Source: Bacillus sp. SA1-12
GTDB taxonomy: Bacteria > Bacillota > Bacilli > Bacillales > Bacillaceae
NCBI RefSeq assembly: GCF_000981385.1
Contig: NZ_LATZ01000131.1
Span: forward strand, 62,001 to 126,000
Length of the DNA: 64,000 nt
Reading direction: 5' to 3'
Position 1 is the first letter of the stretch. The number at the start of each line of letters is the position of its first letter. Below the pieces are notes generated by a model. It was not told where the DNA came from. It ran no database searches and worked only from the letters and a program-made list of their open reading frames with translations. The translations under genes were made by a program, and so were the position numbers. Positions 1 through 9,231 of this stretch are shown piece after piece.

Positions 1-274
1 ATCCATAAATTCCAACACCCTCCTGAGGTGAAAAGATATAAATGGCCACATTATTAATAAAAAGGAAGAATAGGATAAAACCTAACACAAAAGATATCTC
101 GCTAAATTTAATTTTTGAAACAAGAAAGAGAAAAAAACTAATAAAAAGCAAGAAAAGGAGAATTCGTGTATCATATGTAAGCATAGCTGCAGTTGACCAA
201 AAGAGAAAACAAATCAATTTCGTTGCACCTGTTAATCGATGTACTGGTGATTCTCGATCAATAAAAGACAGCAT
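1..274 (-). CDS. ECF transporter transmembrane component EcfT (N-terminal part)
   Basis: This is the N-terminal 91 codons of an energy-coupling factor T protein, the membrane scaffold that links the ATPase to the substrate-binding S-component. The reading frame starts at 274 just after the ATPase stop codon (276-278), so the two genes are translationally coupled. The start MLSFIDRESPVHRLTGATK is typical of EcfT proteins, with the conserved HRLTGATKL stretch near residues 12-20 followed by two hydrophobic segments. The gene runs off the left edge of the window, so the coupling-helix Ala-Arg-Gly motifs cannot be seen. Assignment to EcfT rests on the N-terminus plus position behind a dual ATPase and an S-component. 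Confidence 0.85.
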   Translation of the reverse strand, partial: MLSFIDRESPVHRLTGATKLICFLFWSTAAMLTYDTRILLFLLFISFFLFLVSKIKFSEISFVLGFILFFLFINNVAIYIFSPQEGVGIYG

Positions 275-275
275 A

Positions 276-1988
276 TTAACGGCCAAAGTGTTTTTCCCCC
301 TTTTCATGGAAGATAAAATGGTTTATAAAATCGTTGATTTCATTGATACCTGCTCTTTTGGCTAATTCGTATAAAGATGTTTCTTTTAAATTAGCCTGTT
401 CCAATACAGGCCGGCTGCTTAAAATTTTGGTTGCCCGATCATCTGCGAGCACTCTTCCATTTGCAATGACAATTGCTCGAGGGGTATACTCCAGCATAAG
501 ATGCATATCATGTGTAATGATTAAAATAGTGACCCCAAGTCCATTAAGTTTAACAAGAAAGTCCATTATTTCCGTGTAACGGCGGTAATCTTGACCTGCT
601 GTAGGCTCATCCAATATGATAATATCCGGCTGCAGCACAAGAATGGATGCAATCGTGACCCGTTTTTTTTGACCATAGCTTAGTGCAGAAACCGGCCAAT
701 TTCGAAAAGGGAGCAGCCCGCATATGTTAAGTGTATGTGTAACTCGTTCCTTTATTTCATTATCCGGAATCCCTCTAACGAGAAGCCCCAAGGCAACCTC
801 ATCATAGATCATTGCTTTTGAAATCATTTGGTTCGGATTTTGCAGCACCATACCAATGTTAAGGGATCGCTCCTTCAGCGTATCATGCGTAATATCCCTG
901 CCATCTACTAAGATTCTTCCGGTATCAGGTTTTTCAAATCCGCAAATCAGCTTAGAAAGAGTAGACTTTCCCGCACCATTTTTACCAACAATACTGACCA
1001 TCTCACCTTTTGAGATAGTAAAAGAAACATCCTGTAAAATTTTACGTTGATCATCATATTGAAAATGAATTTGCTCAAGCTCTAACACAGGGGCTTTTTT
1101 CAAATTTGACTCTTGCTGAACCCCTCCTTTAAACCAGGAAAACAGCTTTTCTTTACATGATTTTACTAAAAGGCGCTCCATTTGGGTTGGACTTGAATCT
1201 GGAGTAATTCGATAACCGGCATATTTTAATGCTTTCACATATAAAGGCTCACGTAAATTATTCTCCTCTAATACATTTGAGGCTAATACCTCATCGGGAG
1301 ACATATCACATACAACTCGTCCATTATTTACGATGATGATTCGGTCTATTTTTTGATCCAGAACATCCTCTATTCGATGTTCAACAATAAGAACAGTCGC
1401 GTTTGTTTCTTCATGGATGCGATTTATGAGTTCCATTGCATGCTTACCAGTTGCTGGATCGAGATTTGCCAAAGGTTCATCAAATAGAAGAATTTTCACC
1501 TGATCAACAAGGACTCCGCCAAGAGCAGCCCTTTGTCGCTGCCCGCCTGATAGTTCGTGCAAAGAATGATTTAAATGGCCATCAAGCGCCACTATTTTGG
1601 CTATTTCAAAAACCCTTTCCTTCATTTCCTTTTGGTTTATACAATCATTTTCTAAAGAAAAGGCCATATCTTCCCCAACTGTTAAACCTATAAATTGCCC
1701 ATCAGCATCTTGCAGGACAGTCCCTACTATTTTTGACAGAGCAAATATCCCTTGTTCTTTTGTATCTTTTCCCTTCACCTTTAGTTCTCCAGTGATTTTC
1801 CCTTTATAAGAAAAAGGAACCAATCCATTAATACAATGTGCAAGCGTACTTTTTCCAGAGCCTGAAGGTCCTGCAATGAGTATTTTTTCACCCTCATAAA
1901 TTGTTAGGTTAATATCTGTAAGCGTTGGCTCTGCTTGACTTTTATATTTAAAACCAAAGTTTTTAAATTCAATTACTGGCACTTTCAT
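276..1988 (-). CDS. Dual-domain ECF transporter ATPase (YkoD-type)
   Basis: Cytoplasmic ATPase of an ECF importer, with two fused ABC domains in 570 residues. Domain 1 has Walker A GPSGSGKS at residues 40-47, signature LSGGQ at about 146-150 and Walker B LLFDEP at about 167-172. Domain 2 has Walker A GKNGAGKST at about 335-343, then LSYGQ and IILDEPTAGQD. The open frame extends 13 codons further upstream to 2027, but that part runs through a hairpin; the ATG at 1986-1988 has an AGGGGA site at proper distance and begins at the conserved start of the ABC fold. It follows the S-component gene and overlaps the T-component region, so S, A and T genes form one transporter. Substrate is not evident. 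Confidence 0.9.
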   Translation of the reverse strand: MKVPVIEFKNFGFKYKSQAEPTLTDINLTIYEGEKILIAGPSGSGKSTLAHCINGLVPFSYKGKITGELKVKGKDTKEQGIFALSKIVGTVLQDADGQFIGLTVGEDMAFSLENDCINQKEMKERVFEIAKIVALDGHLNHSLHELSGGQRQRAALGGVLVDQVKILLFDEPLANLDPATGKHAMELINRIHEETNATVLIVEHRIEDVLDQKIDRIIIVNNGRVVCDMSPDEVLASNVLEENNLREPLYVKALKYAGYRITPDSSPTQMERLLVKSCKEKLFSWFKGGVQQESNLKKAPVLELEQIHFQYDDQRKILQDVSFTISKGEMVSIVGKNGAGKSTLSKLICGFEKPDTGRILVDGRDITHDTLKERSLNIGMVLQNPNQMISKAMIYDEVALGLLVRGIPDNEIKERVTHTLNICGLLPFRNWPVSALSYGQKKRVTIASILVLQPDIIILDEPTAGQDYRRYTEIMDFLVKLNGLGVTILIITHDMHLMLEYTPRAIVIANGRVLADDRATKILSSRPVLEQANLKETSLYELAKRAGINEINDFINHFIFHEKGEKHFGR

Positions 1989-2003
1989 TGCATTTCCCCT
2001 ATC

Positions 2004-2044
2004 AAAAGAGACTGACCTTTCTATCAAAGAAGTCAGTCTCTTTT
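2004..2044 (-). terminator. Hairpin between S-component and ATPase genes
   Basis: The arms AAAAGAGACTGAC (2004-2016) and GTCAGTCTCTTTT (2032-2044) are perfectly complementary over 13 bp with a 15-nt loop. Read on the minus strand the stem ends in TCTCTTTTGAT and lies only 15 bases before the ATPase start. It could be an attenuator or internal terminator that lowers ATPase and EcfT expression relative to the S-component. The site is also partly symmetric on the plus strand. Confidence 0.6.
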
Positions 2045-2079
2045 ATTAATGAAATCATATTGAAATTTTGGCTTTAGGC

Positions 2080-2195
2080 GATCACTTTCCGCAGGTGGTC
2101 CTGGTCCTCCTCAGCGCTTTGCAGCTCGTTTGGTCTCCCCTGTCCCGTTGTTCCGATGGGAGTATCGCTTCCTACGCTCCAATCGACATTGTAAC
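2080..2195. repeat. Degenerate dispersed repeat, copy 1
   Basis: Non-coding stretch with the blocks CTTTCCGC, GTCTCCCCTGTCCC (2133-2146) and CTCCAATC (2177-2184). The same blocks in the same order occur at 5524-5570. From memory, such GTCTCACCTGTCCC...CTCCAATC elements are scattered through many Bacillus genomes. Here the element sits inside the ECF operon, between S-component and ATPase genes. Confidence 0.5.
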
Positions 2196-2205
2196 TGAGC
2201 TTAAA

Positions 2206-2769
2206 TTAAAGAGTTTCTTCTTTTTTCAAACTGTCTGATTTCGTACGTGTTTTTGCATAGGCAGTGATTAAGATCGTACCTAAGACACCGACGGTTACTA
2301 TATTTGCAATTGCGGCAACTGCTCCTTGTAAGAAAACTTTGTTAACTGGTTCAGCATAAATTAAAATATCTAAAATCGGAGCAACAAGGATCCATCCAAT
2401 CGCCTGGACAATCGCTTGGATGATGTTAAACGAAACAATTTGCTTTGTTGCAAAAACACCCTCCTGAACCGTTGATTTTCGTGTTGCATAACCGATTAAA
2501 AAACCAACAAGTGCAGAGACAATCACCCAGCTCCACCATGGTGAGCCATAAAATAATGCATCCTTCAACGCATGTCCTATAAATCCTATAAGTCCGCCGG
2601 CAATCGGCCCAAAAACAACAGCCATTAAAGCCAGAAAAGCATAAGACGTTTCAATCGACGTGTTTGGAATTCCAGTTGGAATAGAGGCAAAGCGACCTAA
2701 AATGACAAAGACAGCAGTTCCAATTCCTATTGCAACGATTGTTTTTGTTGATAAGCTTTTTCCCTTCAT
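2206..2769 (-). CDS. ECF transporter S-component, UPF0397 family
   Basis: A 187-residue integral membrane protein expected to bind the imported substrate and dock on the EcfA/EcfT module. The family signature is clear: [12 protein letters not shown] near residues 27-38, [17 protein letters not shown], and GSPWWSWVI near 75-83. About six hydrophobic segments are visible. A strong AAAGGAGGATCTTT site precedes the ATG at 2769. It is the first gene of the minus-strand ECF operon. UPF0397 substrates are not firmly established to my knowledge, and I found no TPP, SAM or cobalamin riboswitch-like pattern in the roughly 120 bases upstream that would name the ligand. Confidence 0.88.
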   Translation of the reverse strand: MKGKSLSTKTIVAIGIGTAVFVILGRFASIPTGIPNTSIETSYAFLALMAVVFGPIAGGLIGFIGHALKDALFYGSPWWSWVIVSALVGFLIGYATRKSTVQEGVFATKQIVSFNIIQAIVQAIGWILVAPILDILIYAEPVNKVFLQGAVAAIANIVTVGVLGTILITAYAKTRTKSDSLKKEETL

Positions 2770-2984
2770 AAAGATCCTCCTTTACGATTAAGTATTTTTG
2801 GCTCTTTTGCCTAAATCAACTGAGCATTTACTTTAAGGAAAATGAGAGCATAATAAATTGCCTTTTAAATTTTATTTAACAATTCAAAGACTTATGCTAG
2901 GCATTTGGTTGTAAATTTATTACAGAAAGACAACTGCCCTATACGACCAAAACCAAACCAATTTGACATACCAATTCCTTGGAA

Positions 2985-3013
2985 ATCAAAAAAACTCGTC
3001 AAATTGACGAGTT
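2985..3013 (-). terminator. Intrinsic terminator downstream of the tandem array
   Basis: Arms AACTCGTCAA and TTGACGAGTT (2993-3013) form a perfect stem; on the minus strand they are followed by seven T residues (2986-2992). It would end transcripts arriving from the flavoprotein gene through the 52-bp array. Confidence 0.8.
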
Positions 3014-3079
3014 CTTTAACAATAGCAGTAAACTGGATATTTTTTAAAAGCTGGAGAATCTTAAATAAAGTGAGAAAGT

Positions 3080-3920
3080 GACCTTGATTATGCTCTTCTA
3101 ATGAAAAAATTTCCATGAATAGATGAAAAGTAGCCTTGATCTCCCTTCTCAAGGACATTTCTCTAGGTGAAGTGATGAAAACTGGCCTTGATCTCTCTTA
3201 CATAGACTTAACTCTTGGTGAATCGATCTAAACTGGCCTTGATCTCTCTCCTCAAGGACGAAACTCCCGGTGAACCGATGATAAATGGCCTTGATACCTC
3301 TTCTCATGGACTTAACTCTCGGTGAAATGATGATAAATGGTCTTGATCTCTCTCCTCATGGACTAATCTCCATGTAAATCGATCTAAACTGGCCTTGATA
3401 CCTCTCCTCATGGACTTAACTCTTGGTGAATCAATGAAAACTGGCCTTGATCCCTCTCATCAAGGACTTAACTCTCGGTGAAATGATGAAAAGTGGCCTT
3501 GATACCTCTCATCAAGGACTTAACTCTCGGTGAATCGATCTAAACTAGCCTTGATCTCTCTCATCAAGGACTTAACTCTTGGTGAAATGATGAAAAGTGG
3601 CCTTGATCCCTCTCCTCAAGGACTTAACTCTCGATGAATCGATGAAAAGTGGCCTTGATACCTCTCATCAAGGACTTAACTCTTGGTGAATAGATGAAAA
3701 GTGGCCTTGATCCCTCTCCTCAAGGACTTAACTCTCGGTGAACCGATGGAAAAGGGCTTTGGTCCCTCTCTTCAAGGACTAAACTCTTTGTGAATCGATG
3801 AAAAATGGCCTTGATACCTCTCCTCATGTACTTAACTCTCGGTGAATTAATAAAAAGCGTCCTTGATCACTCTCTTCAAGGACGAAACTCTTGGTGAATC
3901 AATGAAAACTGGCCCTGATC
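3080..3920. repeat. Tandem array, 52-bp unit, 16 full copies plus a partial one
   Basis: Unit starts, aligned on the motif GGCCTTGAT and its variants, fall at 3080, 3132, 3184, 3235, 3287, 3339, 3391, 3443, 3495, 3547, 3599, 3651, 3703, 3755, 3807, 3859 and 3911. All spacings are 52 bp except one of 51. Each unit holds CCTTGAT, then CTCTC, CAAGGAC, TTAACTCT, CGGTGAA and CGATGAAAA, with scattered substitutions; outer copies are most diverged. CCTTGA and TCAAGG within a unit can pair, giving a short hairpin per copy. The period is not a multiple of three and no open frame spans the array, so it is not coding. The 5' neighbours 2770-3079 hold no gene that I can support. Confidence 0.95.
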
Positions 3921-3939
3921 ATGCAATAACAATGAACTG

Positions 3940-3968
3940 CTATCAAAACTAGCACCTTTAGCTAGTTT
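3940..3968 (-). terminator. Terminator overlapping the flavoprotein stop codon
   Basis: AAACTAGC (3946-3953) pairs with GCTAGTTT (3961-3968) around a 7-nt loop; on the minus strand the stem ends in a short T run (TTTTGATAG). The stop codon at 3962-3964 lies inside the stem. The weak T run suggests leaky termination into the repeat array. Confidence 0.55.
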
Positions 3969-5293
3969 ATTCTCCTAGCAGCCTGCTGAATAGGATCCCA
4001 TACACTATTATATGGAGGAGCATAAGCTAAATCTAAATCCAGTAATTGATCGGTTGTCAACGATTGGAATAAAGCTGTAGCTAATACATCAATTCGTTTA
4101 TCCACGCCATTTTTGCCGATGATTTGTCCACCTAAAAGCTTATAGGAATGCTCATGATACATTAATTTCACCGTCATTTTTTGATCATCTGGATAGTAGC
4201 CAGCAATATCAGTGGCTTGGATAGTTACTGATTGACTAGGGATATTTAATCGTTTTGCTTCTGTTTCAGATATCCCTGTTCGTCCCAGTGTTAGATCAAA
4301 AAATTTAATGATTGATGATCCTACCACACCTTTAAATGTTTTATGGTGATTGATCATGTTCAAGCCGGCAATTTGCCCTTGTTTATTTGCATGAGTTCCT
4401 AAAGGAATATGGTCATCCTTTTCTTTAATGCGATGAAATTGGGTGGCACAATCCCCGGCGGCATATATATCCTCTATGCTTGTCTGCATATAGGCATTTA
4501 CCTGGATCGCACCATTAACGCTTGTCATAATGCTGGTGTCTTTTAGAATTCCCGTATTGGGTCTGACACCAATTGCCAACAGAACAAGATCTGTTTTATA
4601 CTCTCCTTTGTCGGTTTTCACAAATTCCACATGGTCCTGACCCTTGAAAGCTTCAACAGACTCTCCAAACTTTAAAACAATTTCTTTCCTCTTGGCTTCT
4701 TCATGGATCAACTCTGCCATCTCTTTATCAAAAATCTTTGCTAATTGCTCATTCCGTTCTATGATGGTTACCTTCTTACCTAATTCCACAAAGCTTTCTG
4801 CCATTTCAAGACCTATGTATCCGCCGCCGATCACCGTAACATGCTTGATCTCTTTTTGCAGGTAAGCCATCATACTTTTTGCGTCCGGAATCGTTTTTAA
4901 CGTAAAGATACCTGGCAGGTTCACACCCTCCCAATCTGGGATCACCGGACTAACACCTGTTGCGATGAGGAGACGGTCATACGGCATGTTAAATGCTTTT
5001 CCATTTGAATGATCAGTTCCGCTCACCTGCTTATTCTTTGGATCAACATTAACCACTTCATGGAAAATTCGTGCATCAATTCCGTATTTGTTGCGAAACG
5101 TTTCCTGTGTACGGGCAACCAATTTATCAGCAGATTCAATTTTTCCACTAATCACATAGGGAAGGCCACATTGACCGTAGGAATAAATTCCCCCCTTTTC
5201 AAAAACCGTTATTTCATGTCCGGAGCTATTCCGGACAATTTGCATGGCAGCACTCATCCCTGCTGCATCCCCGCCGATAATCACAAACTTCAT
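3962..5293 (-). CDS. CoA-disulfide reductase-like flavoprotein
   Basis: A 443-residue FAD- and NAD(P)H-dependent pyridine nucleotide disulfide oxidoreductase. The N-terminal FAD site (IIGGDAAGMSAAM) is followed by SYGQCGLPY with a single active-site cysteine at about residue 42, the hallmark of the CoA-disulfide reductase/NADH oxidase class rather than the CxxxxC glutathione reductase class. A second nucleotide fold (VIGGGYIGLEMAE) and the FAD motif IYAAGDCA follow. An upstream ATG exists at 5311, but AAAGGAGGG lies seven bases before the ATG at 5291-5293, so that start is chosen. Likely role is reduction of CoA or related low-molecular-weight disulfides in thiol homeostasis; NADH oxidase or persulfide reductase activity is possible. 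Confidence 0.85.
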   Translation of the reverse strand: MKFVIIGGDAAGMSAAMQIVRNSSGHEITVFEKGGIYSYGQCGLPYVISGKIESADKLVARTQETFRNKYGIDARIFHEVVNVDPKNKQVSGTDHSNGKAFNMPYDRLLIATGVSPVIPDWEGVNLPGIFTLKTIPDAKSMMAYLQKEIKHVTVIGGGYIGLEMAESFVELGKKVTIIERNEQLAKIFDKEMAELIHEEAKRKEIVLKFGESVEAFKGQDHVEFVKTDKGEYKTDLVLLAIGVRPNTGILKDTSIMTSVNGAIQVNAYMQTSIEDIYAAGDCATQFHRIKEKDDHIPLGTHANKQGQIAGLNMINHHKTFKGVVGSSIIKFFDLTLGRTGISETEAKRLNIPSQSVTIQATDIAGYYPDDQKMTVKLMYHEHSYKLLGGQIIGKNGVDKRIDVLATALFQSLTTDQLLDLDLAYAPPYNSVWDPIQQAARRIN

Positions 5294-5499
5294 TTTCATC
5301 CCTCCTTTCATTATTTTCCATTTAAATGATTTTTTTAAACATAGAAAAAATACCTGCTATCATCCTGAAAATCGGACAAATGACAGGCAGATCATTATTT
5401 TGGTTGTTTTCTAAAATTTGGTGCTATTTGCCAAGATATGCGGTGTGATTGATTGCAGTTAGAAATGCTCGCATTCCATGGAGAGAGCGGCGAGCCCCT

Positions 5500-5575
5500 T
5501 CGACTTAAATGCATGCCTAATAAGTCTCACCTGTCCCCTGCTCTATGCAGTCTCGCAATCAACTCCAATCAATCT
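5500..5575. repeat. Degenerate dispersed repeat, copy 2
   Basis: Within the 374-base gap 5294-5667 there are the blocks GTCTCACCTGTCCC (5524-5537) and CTCCAATC (5563-5570), in the same order and nearly the same spacing as at 2133-2184. The remainder of the gap shows only a modest AGCTTT/AAAGCT inverted repeat near 5580-5600 and no gene. Confidence 0.5.
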
Positions 5576-5667
5576 TAAACAGCTTTCGCCAAAAGCTATT
5601 TAAAGGCAGCAATCTCTTTAGAAAGAACCCTTTATATAAATAGCCATTGGCATCATGAACTGTTCTC

Positions 5668-8217
5668 CTAGATAAAATCAGCCATCGAACGCACTTCTAT
5701 TTTTTCTGGATTTTCATCCTGTTTCCGTGCCTTAAACCTTACCTTTTTAGGCAGACCTGGAATGAGGTCAAAATAGTTATCGGTAAAAATACCTTCTGTT
5801 TCTGTTGACAGCCAAACTTGTTTAGCTAACACATCAGTTGTCAGGATCCATTCAGCTCCCTCGCTGCTTTCTACTAATTCCATGGAAATTGCAGGTGGTT
5901 TAAGGACTAATTCTTTAGAAGGGACAAAGTAATATTCCTTGCTATCGATCACTTTTTCATCTTGATCCAATACATAGCGCAATACGACATTACTGCGATT
6001 CCGATCATTTAGAAGCTCGTCGACTTGAATGGTCTTCACGACAGTGCTGGAATTTGGGCTTATTGTTACTGGACTTGTCTCCTCGAGAAGCAATTGTCCG
6101 TCAAAATCGTATAGTTCAATTGTGACATTACCTACAACCTGGCTTAATTGATCGGAAACGACATAAATATCTAATGATTTTTCTTTTGCTTCAATTGAAA
6201 GAATGACATCCTGGAAGCTTTTCTTTCCGTAATAATGAAGGGCTTTCCATCTTCCATAATAGTCCATGCTCGACCATGAAGCAACCGGCCAGCAATCATT
6301 CATCTGCCAATACAATGTTCCCATGCAGTAAGGTTTTCTTCTCCGATGGGCTTCAATTGCCACCTTTATTCCTTCTGCTTGCAGAACCTGACTCATATAT
6401 AAAAATCCAGGAAAGTCTTTCGGGGCAGGGCAATATGCTTCCATATATTCCTTAATTAACTGGTTTCCTCTTACATTCTTTTGATGGTGGAGCATAATTT
6501 CCGATTCTAGTGCCAGATCCTTCTCTTCAGCATAAGAATGGACTGTTTTTAATTCAGGAAATGACTGAAAGCCATACTCACTCATAAATCGTCCTACATG
6601 TGTGTTATAATCTTCGAACGGTTTAGAGCCATGCCAAACATCCCAATAGTGAATATCACCGCTTGTCGTGGTAAAGCTGGCGTGTTGGTTTTCATCTCCT
6701 GTCCAATCATTCATCGGTGATGAAGGCCAATAGTCTTCAGCTGGAGCATATTCGTCCACTGCATCTGGGAGAATTCTATGGAAGATCGCCTCATAATCAC
6801 TCCAGATTTTTTTGCGGATCTCAGGAGAATATTGTTCCTTCCAGCCCCATCCTGCATGGTCAATATATTCAGACCACGCGGTATCCATTTCATTATTTCC
6901 GCACCATAAAACTACAGAAGGATGATTCCGCAATCTTTTAATCGTTTCTTCCGCCTCTATTTTTACATTTTGTAAAAATGCTTCATCACCAGGATACATG
7001 CTGCAAGCAAACATGAAGTCCTGCCACACCGTGATTCCATACTCGTCACATAAGTCATAGAACTCATCATATTCATAAATTCCGCCGCCCCATATACGAA
7101 GCATATTCATATTTGCTTCAACAGCGCTGATGATTTCATGCTTATACCTCTCATATGATATTTCTGTTACAAAGCTATCATTTGGAATATGGTTCGCTCC
7201 CTTAGCAAAAACAGGCACTCCATTTAGTTCAAGATAAAAGGAACTTCCCTCAGAATCCTTTTCCCTTATCAGCTTTACAGACCTTAAACCGGCTTTGACA
7301 GATTTTTCAGCAACGATATGGTTTTCGTTATGTAATAATACGGAAAATTCATATTGATGCTGTTCCCCTAAACCTCTGCTCCACCATAGTTTAGGATTCA
7401 AAATTTCTATATCAAGCTCTATGAAGTTTTGGCCGGATTTTAAATAAACCTCTTTTTCTAGTAAAATCCCTTCTGTTGAAAGCTGAAGATGTCCTTGCCA
7501 GTCACCATCAGATTCAATTTCAACCTTTGCACTCAGGCTTGCTGAAGAAGCGGTTATTTCTTTTTGATGAATAAATAAATCTGTTATTTTACACGTTGTC
7601 CAGCCCTCTAGCTGGACTTCTTTCCAAATGCCGCTAGTAACAAATCTCGGACCCCAGTCCCAGCCATAATGATAAGGAGCTTTTCTTGCAAAGATACTCA
7701 CTTTTTTATCACCGAGACCACCATCTTCTGAATGATCGTTGCCGGCAGGTAAGTCATAGCCTAATTTCTCCAGTTTCGGCAGGTCTTCTTTAATTGGTGA
7801 GCGGAAGAAGACTGTTAACCTATTTTTTTCTTTTTTAACTAATGCCTTAACATCTGCTTGCCATGTGCGAAACATATTATTCGCTTCCAATATTTTTTCA
7901 TCGTTTAGATACACATCCGCATAAGTGTCTAAGCCATTAAAGACCAGATGTAAACGGGAGGTGTTCATTAAATGATCCGGGATATCAAAGATCGTTTCAT
8001 ATTCCCAATCCTGTTTGTCTATCCATTGCAGGTCCAACTCATTTGTTCCATAGAATGGATCTGCAATCTTTTTATTCGCTAGTAAGTCTGTATGAACACA
8101 TCCAGGTACACTGGCAGGAAGCCACTCTTGATTATCACTTTGTTTAAAATGCCAATTTCGCAGGAGCATTTTCGTTACATTTTTATCATTTGTTACATTT
8201 AACGTCTTTTGAGTCAC
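5668..8217 (-). CDS. Beta-mannosidase, glycoside hydrolase family 2
   Basis: An 849-residue retaining exo-beta-mannosidase, probably cytoplasmic because no signal peptide is present. It removes non-reducing beta-mannosyl residues, for example from N-glycan core or mannan oligosaccharides. The GH2 layout is clear: N-terminal sugar-binding domain with YHYGWDWGPR near residue 182-191, immunoglobulin-like domain, then a TIM barrel with acid/base Glu443 in WCGNNEMD and nucleophile Glu547 in SEYGFQSFP. The start is a GTG at 8215-8217 preceded by AGGAGGAG at good distance. It is the last gene of the minus-strand glycosidase/oxidoreductase run and follows a Gfo/Idh/MocA gene after 22 bases. Confidence 0.93.
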   Translation of the reverse strand: MTQKTLNVTNDKNVTKMLLRNWHFKQSDNQEWLPASVPGCVHTDLLANKKIADPFYGTNELDLQWIDKQDWEYETIFDIPDHLMNTSRLHLVFNGLDTYADVYLNDEKILEANNMFRTWQADVKALVKKEKNRLTVFFRSPIKEDLPKLEKLGYDLPAGNDHSEDGGLGDKKVSIFARKAPYHYGWDWGPRFVTSGIWKEVQLEGWTTCKITDLFIHQKEITASSASLSAKVEIESDGDWQGHLQLSTEGILLEKEVYLKSGQNFIELDIEILNPKLWWSRGLGEQHQYEFSVLLHNENHIVAEKSVKAGLRSVKLIREKDSEGSSFYLELNGVPVFAKGANHIPNDSFVTEISYERYKHEIISAVEANMNMLRIWGGGIYEYDEFYDLCDEYGITVWQDFMFACSMYPGDEAFLQNVKIEAEETIKRLRNHPSVVLWCGNNEMDTAWSEYIDHAGWGWKEQYSPEIRKKIWSDYEAIFHRILPDAVDEYAPAEDYWPSSPMNDWTGDENQHASFTTTSGDIHYWDVWHGSKPFEDYNTHVGRFMSEYGFQSFPELKTVHSYAEEKDLALESEIMLHHQKNVRGNQLIKEYMEAYCPAPKDFPGFLYMSQVLQAEGIKVAIEAHRRRKPYCMGTLYWQMNDCWPVASWSSMDYYGRWKALHYYGKKSFQDVILSIEAKEKSLDIYVVSDQLSQVVGNVTIELYDFDGQLLLEETSPVTISPNSSTVVKTIQVDELLNDRNRSNVVLRYVLDQDEKVIDSKEYYFVPSKELVLKPPAISMELVESSEGAEWILTTDVLAKQVWLSTETEGIFTDNYFDLIPGLPKKVRFKARKQDENPEKIEVRSMADFI

Positions 8218-8239
8218 CGTTTCTCCTCCTAGTCCTCTA

Positions 8240-9229
8240 TTAAAGTTTTATTCTATTTAGAGCAACCACCTGTTGTGTCATTGAGGACTCGTAAGCACCT
8301 TTTACCACTTCCAATGTTCTTAATCCGTCTTCACCTGTTATAGACGGAGTTCGTTCTTCTTTAACACATGAGATAAAGTCATGAATGAGACCTTGATCCA
8401 TATCTTCTGCCCACGGTAATTGGACAATCTTATTCTGGGCATCATCATAATGTAATGAATGTTGTTTAAAAACATCAACCGATAGATTCCCTTTTGTCCC
8501 GATGATTTCCATCGTTACATCTCCCCATGTCGGAAATGTTTTTGGCCGTGACCAGCTTGGATCAATCGTTACAACCACACCAGACTCAAGCTCAATCGTT
8601 ACAATTCCACAGTCCTCTACATCAAGATCGTAAAACCTTGTGTCTAACTCAGCATAAACGCTTTTAACTTCATCATTCAGCATCCAACGAAGAAGATCCA
8701 TTACATGAACGATATGGTCTGTTGCAGCACCGCCGCCGGACAATTCCTTTTCAATAAACCAGCCTCCTGGCATTAAACCATGATTGGTTCCGTTGACCGC
8801 AATCACTTCTCCAATTTCTCCCGATTGGATAATGTTTCTAACTTGTTGAATCACTGGAGAGAATCGAACAGGATAAGCCACTTGCAGGATAACCCCTTCT
8901 GCTTTACAAACGTCAATCATTGCCTTAGCATCTTCTATTTCCGTAGCAATTGGTTTTTCACATAAAATATGTTTTTTTGCACGTGCAGCAGCAAATACAT
9001 GCTCCCTATGATGCGCATTTTCCGAACAAATGATGACGGCCTGAATGTCCAATTGCAGGAAACCAGCTAAATCTACATAATAATCACACTGAAATTGTTC
9101 AGCCATTTTAGAGCCTCTCGTCACATCTTGATCCCAAATAGCTGTTAATTCGACTTCAGGGTGATCCATTAGATGATGGGCATAGTTTAATGCATGCATA
9201 TGGGCAAAGCTTATTATTCCAACCTTCAT
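8240..9229 (-). CDS. Gfo/Idh/MocA family oxidoreductase
   Basis: A 329-residue NAD(P)-dependent sugar or sugar-derivative dehydrogenase. The N-terminus MKVGIISFAHMHALNYA carries a modified Rossmann motif, and the conserved CEKP (ILCEKPIA, about residues 90-97) gives the usual catalytic lysine. The C-terminal half has the GGGAATDHIVHVMD stretch that places the catalytic His/Asp pair. An ATG two codons upstream overlaps the previous stop codon (ATGA), but GAGGGGA is better spaced for the ATG at 9227-9229. It is the second of two adjacent Gfo/Idh/MocA genes; together with the sugar isomerase upstream they suggest oxidised-sugar chemistry in mannoside use. Exact substrate unknown. Confidence 0.85.
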   Translation of the reverse strand: MKVGIISFAHMHALNYAHHLMDHPEVELTAIWDQDVTRGSKMAEQFQCDYYVDLAGFLQLDIQAVIICSENAHHREHVFAAARAKKHILCEKPIATEIEDAKAMIDVCKAEGVILQVAYPVRFSPVIQQVRNIIQSGEIGEVIAVNGTNHGLMPGGWFIEKELSGGGAATDHIVHVMDLLRWMLNDEVKSVYAELDTRFYDLDVEDCGIVTIELESGVVVTIDPSWSRPKTFPTWGDVTMEIIGTKGNLSVDVFKQHSLHYDDAQNKIVQLPWAEDMDQGLIHDFISCVKEERTPSITGEDGLRTLEVVKGAYESSMTQQVVALNRIKL

Positions 9230-9231
9230 TG

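Noticed and set aside
42-365. Plus-strand open frame of 107 codons at the left edge
   Set aside because: It is antisense to the EcfT start and ATPase end, both of which have clear family motifs.
2770-2890. Riboswitch upstream of the ECF S-component
   Set aside because: I looked for TPP, SAM, cobalamin and pre-Q1-like conserved blocks and saw none; only A+T-rich leader sequence.
2892-3158. Minus-strand open frame of 88 codons at the edge of the 52-bp array
   Set aside because: It runs through the terminator at 2985-3013 and the first diverged repeat unit and has no recognisable content.
3080-3920. CRISPR array
   Set aside because: Units are contiguous with no unique spacers, similarity covers the whole 52 bp, and no cas genes are present.
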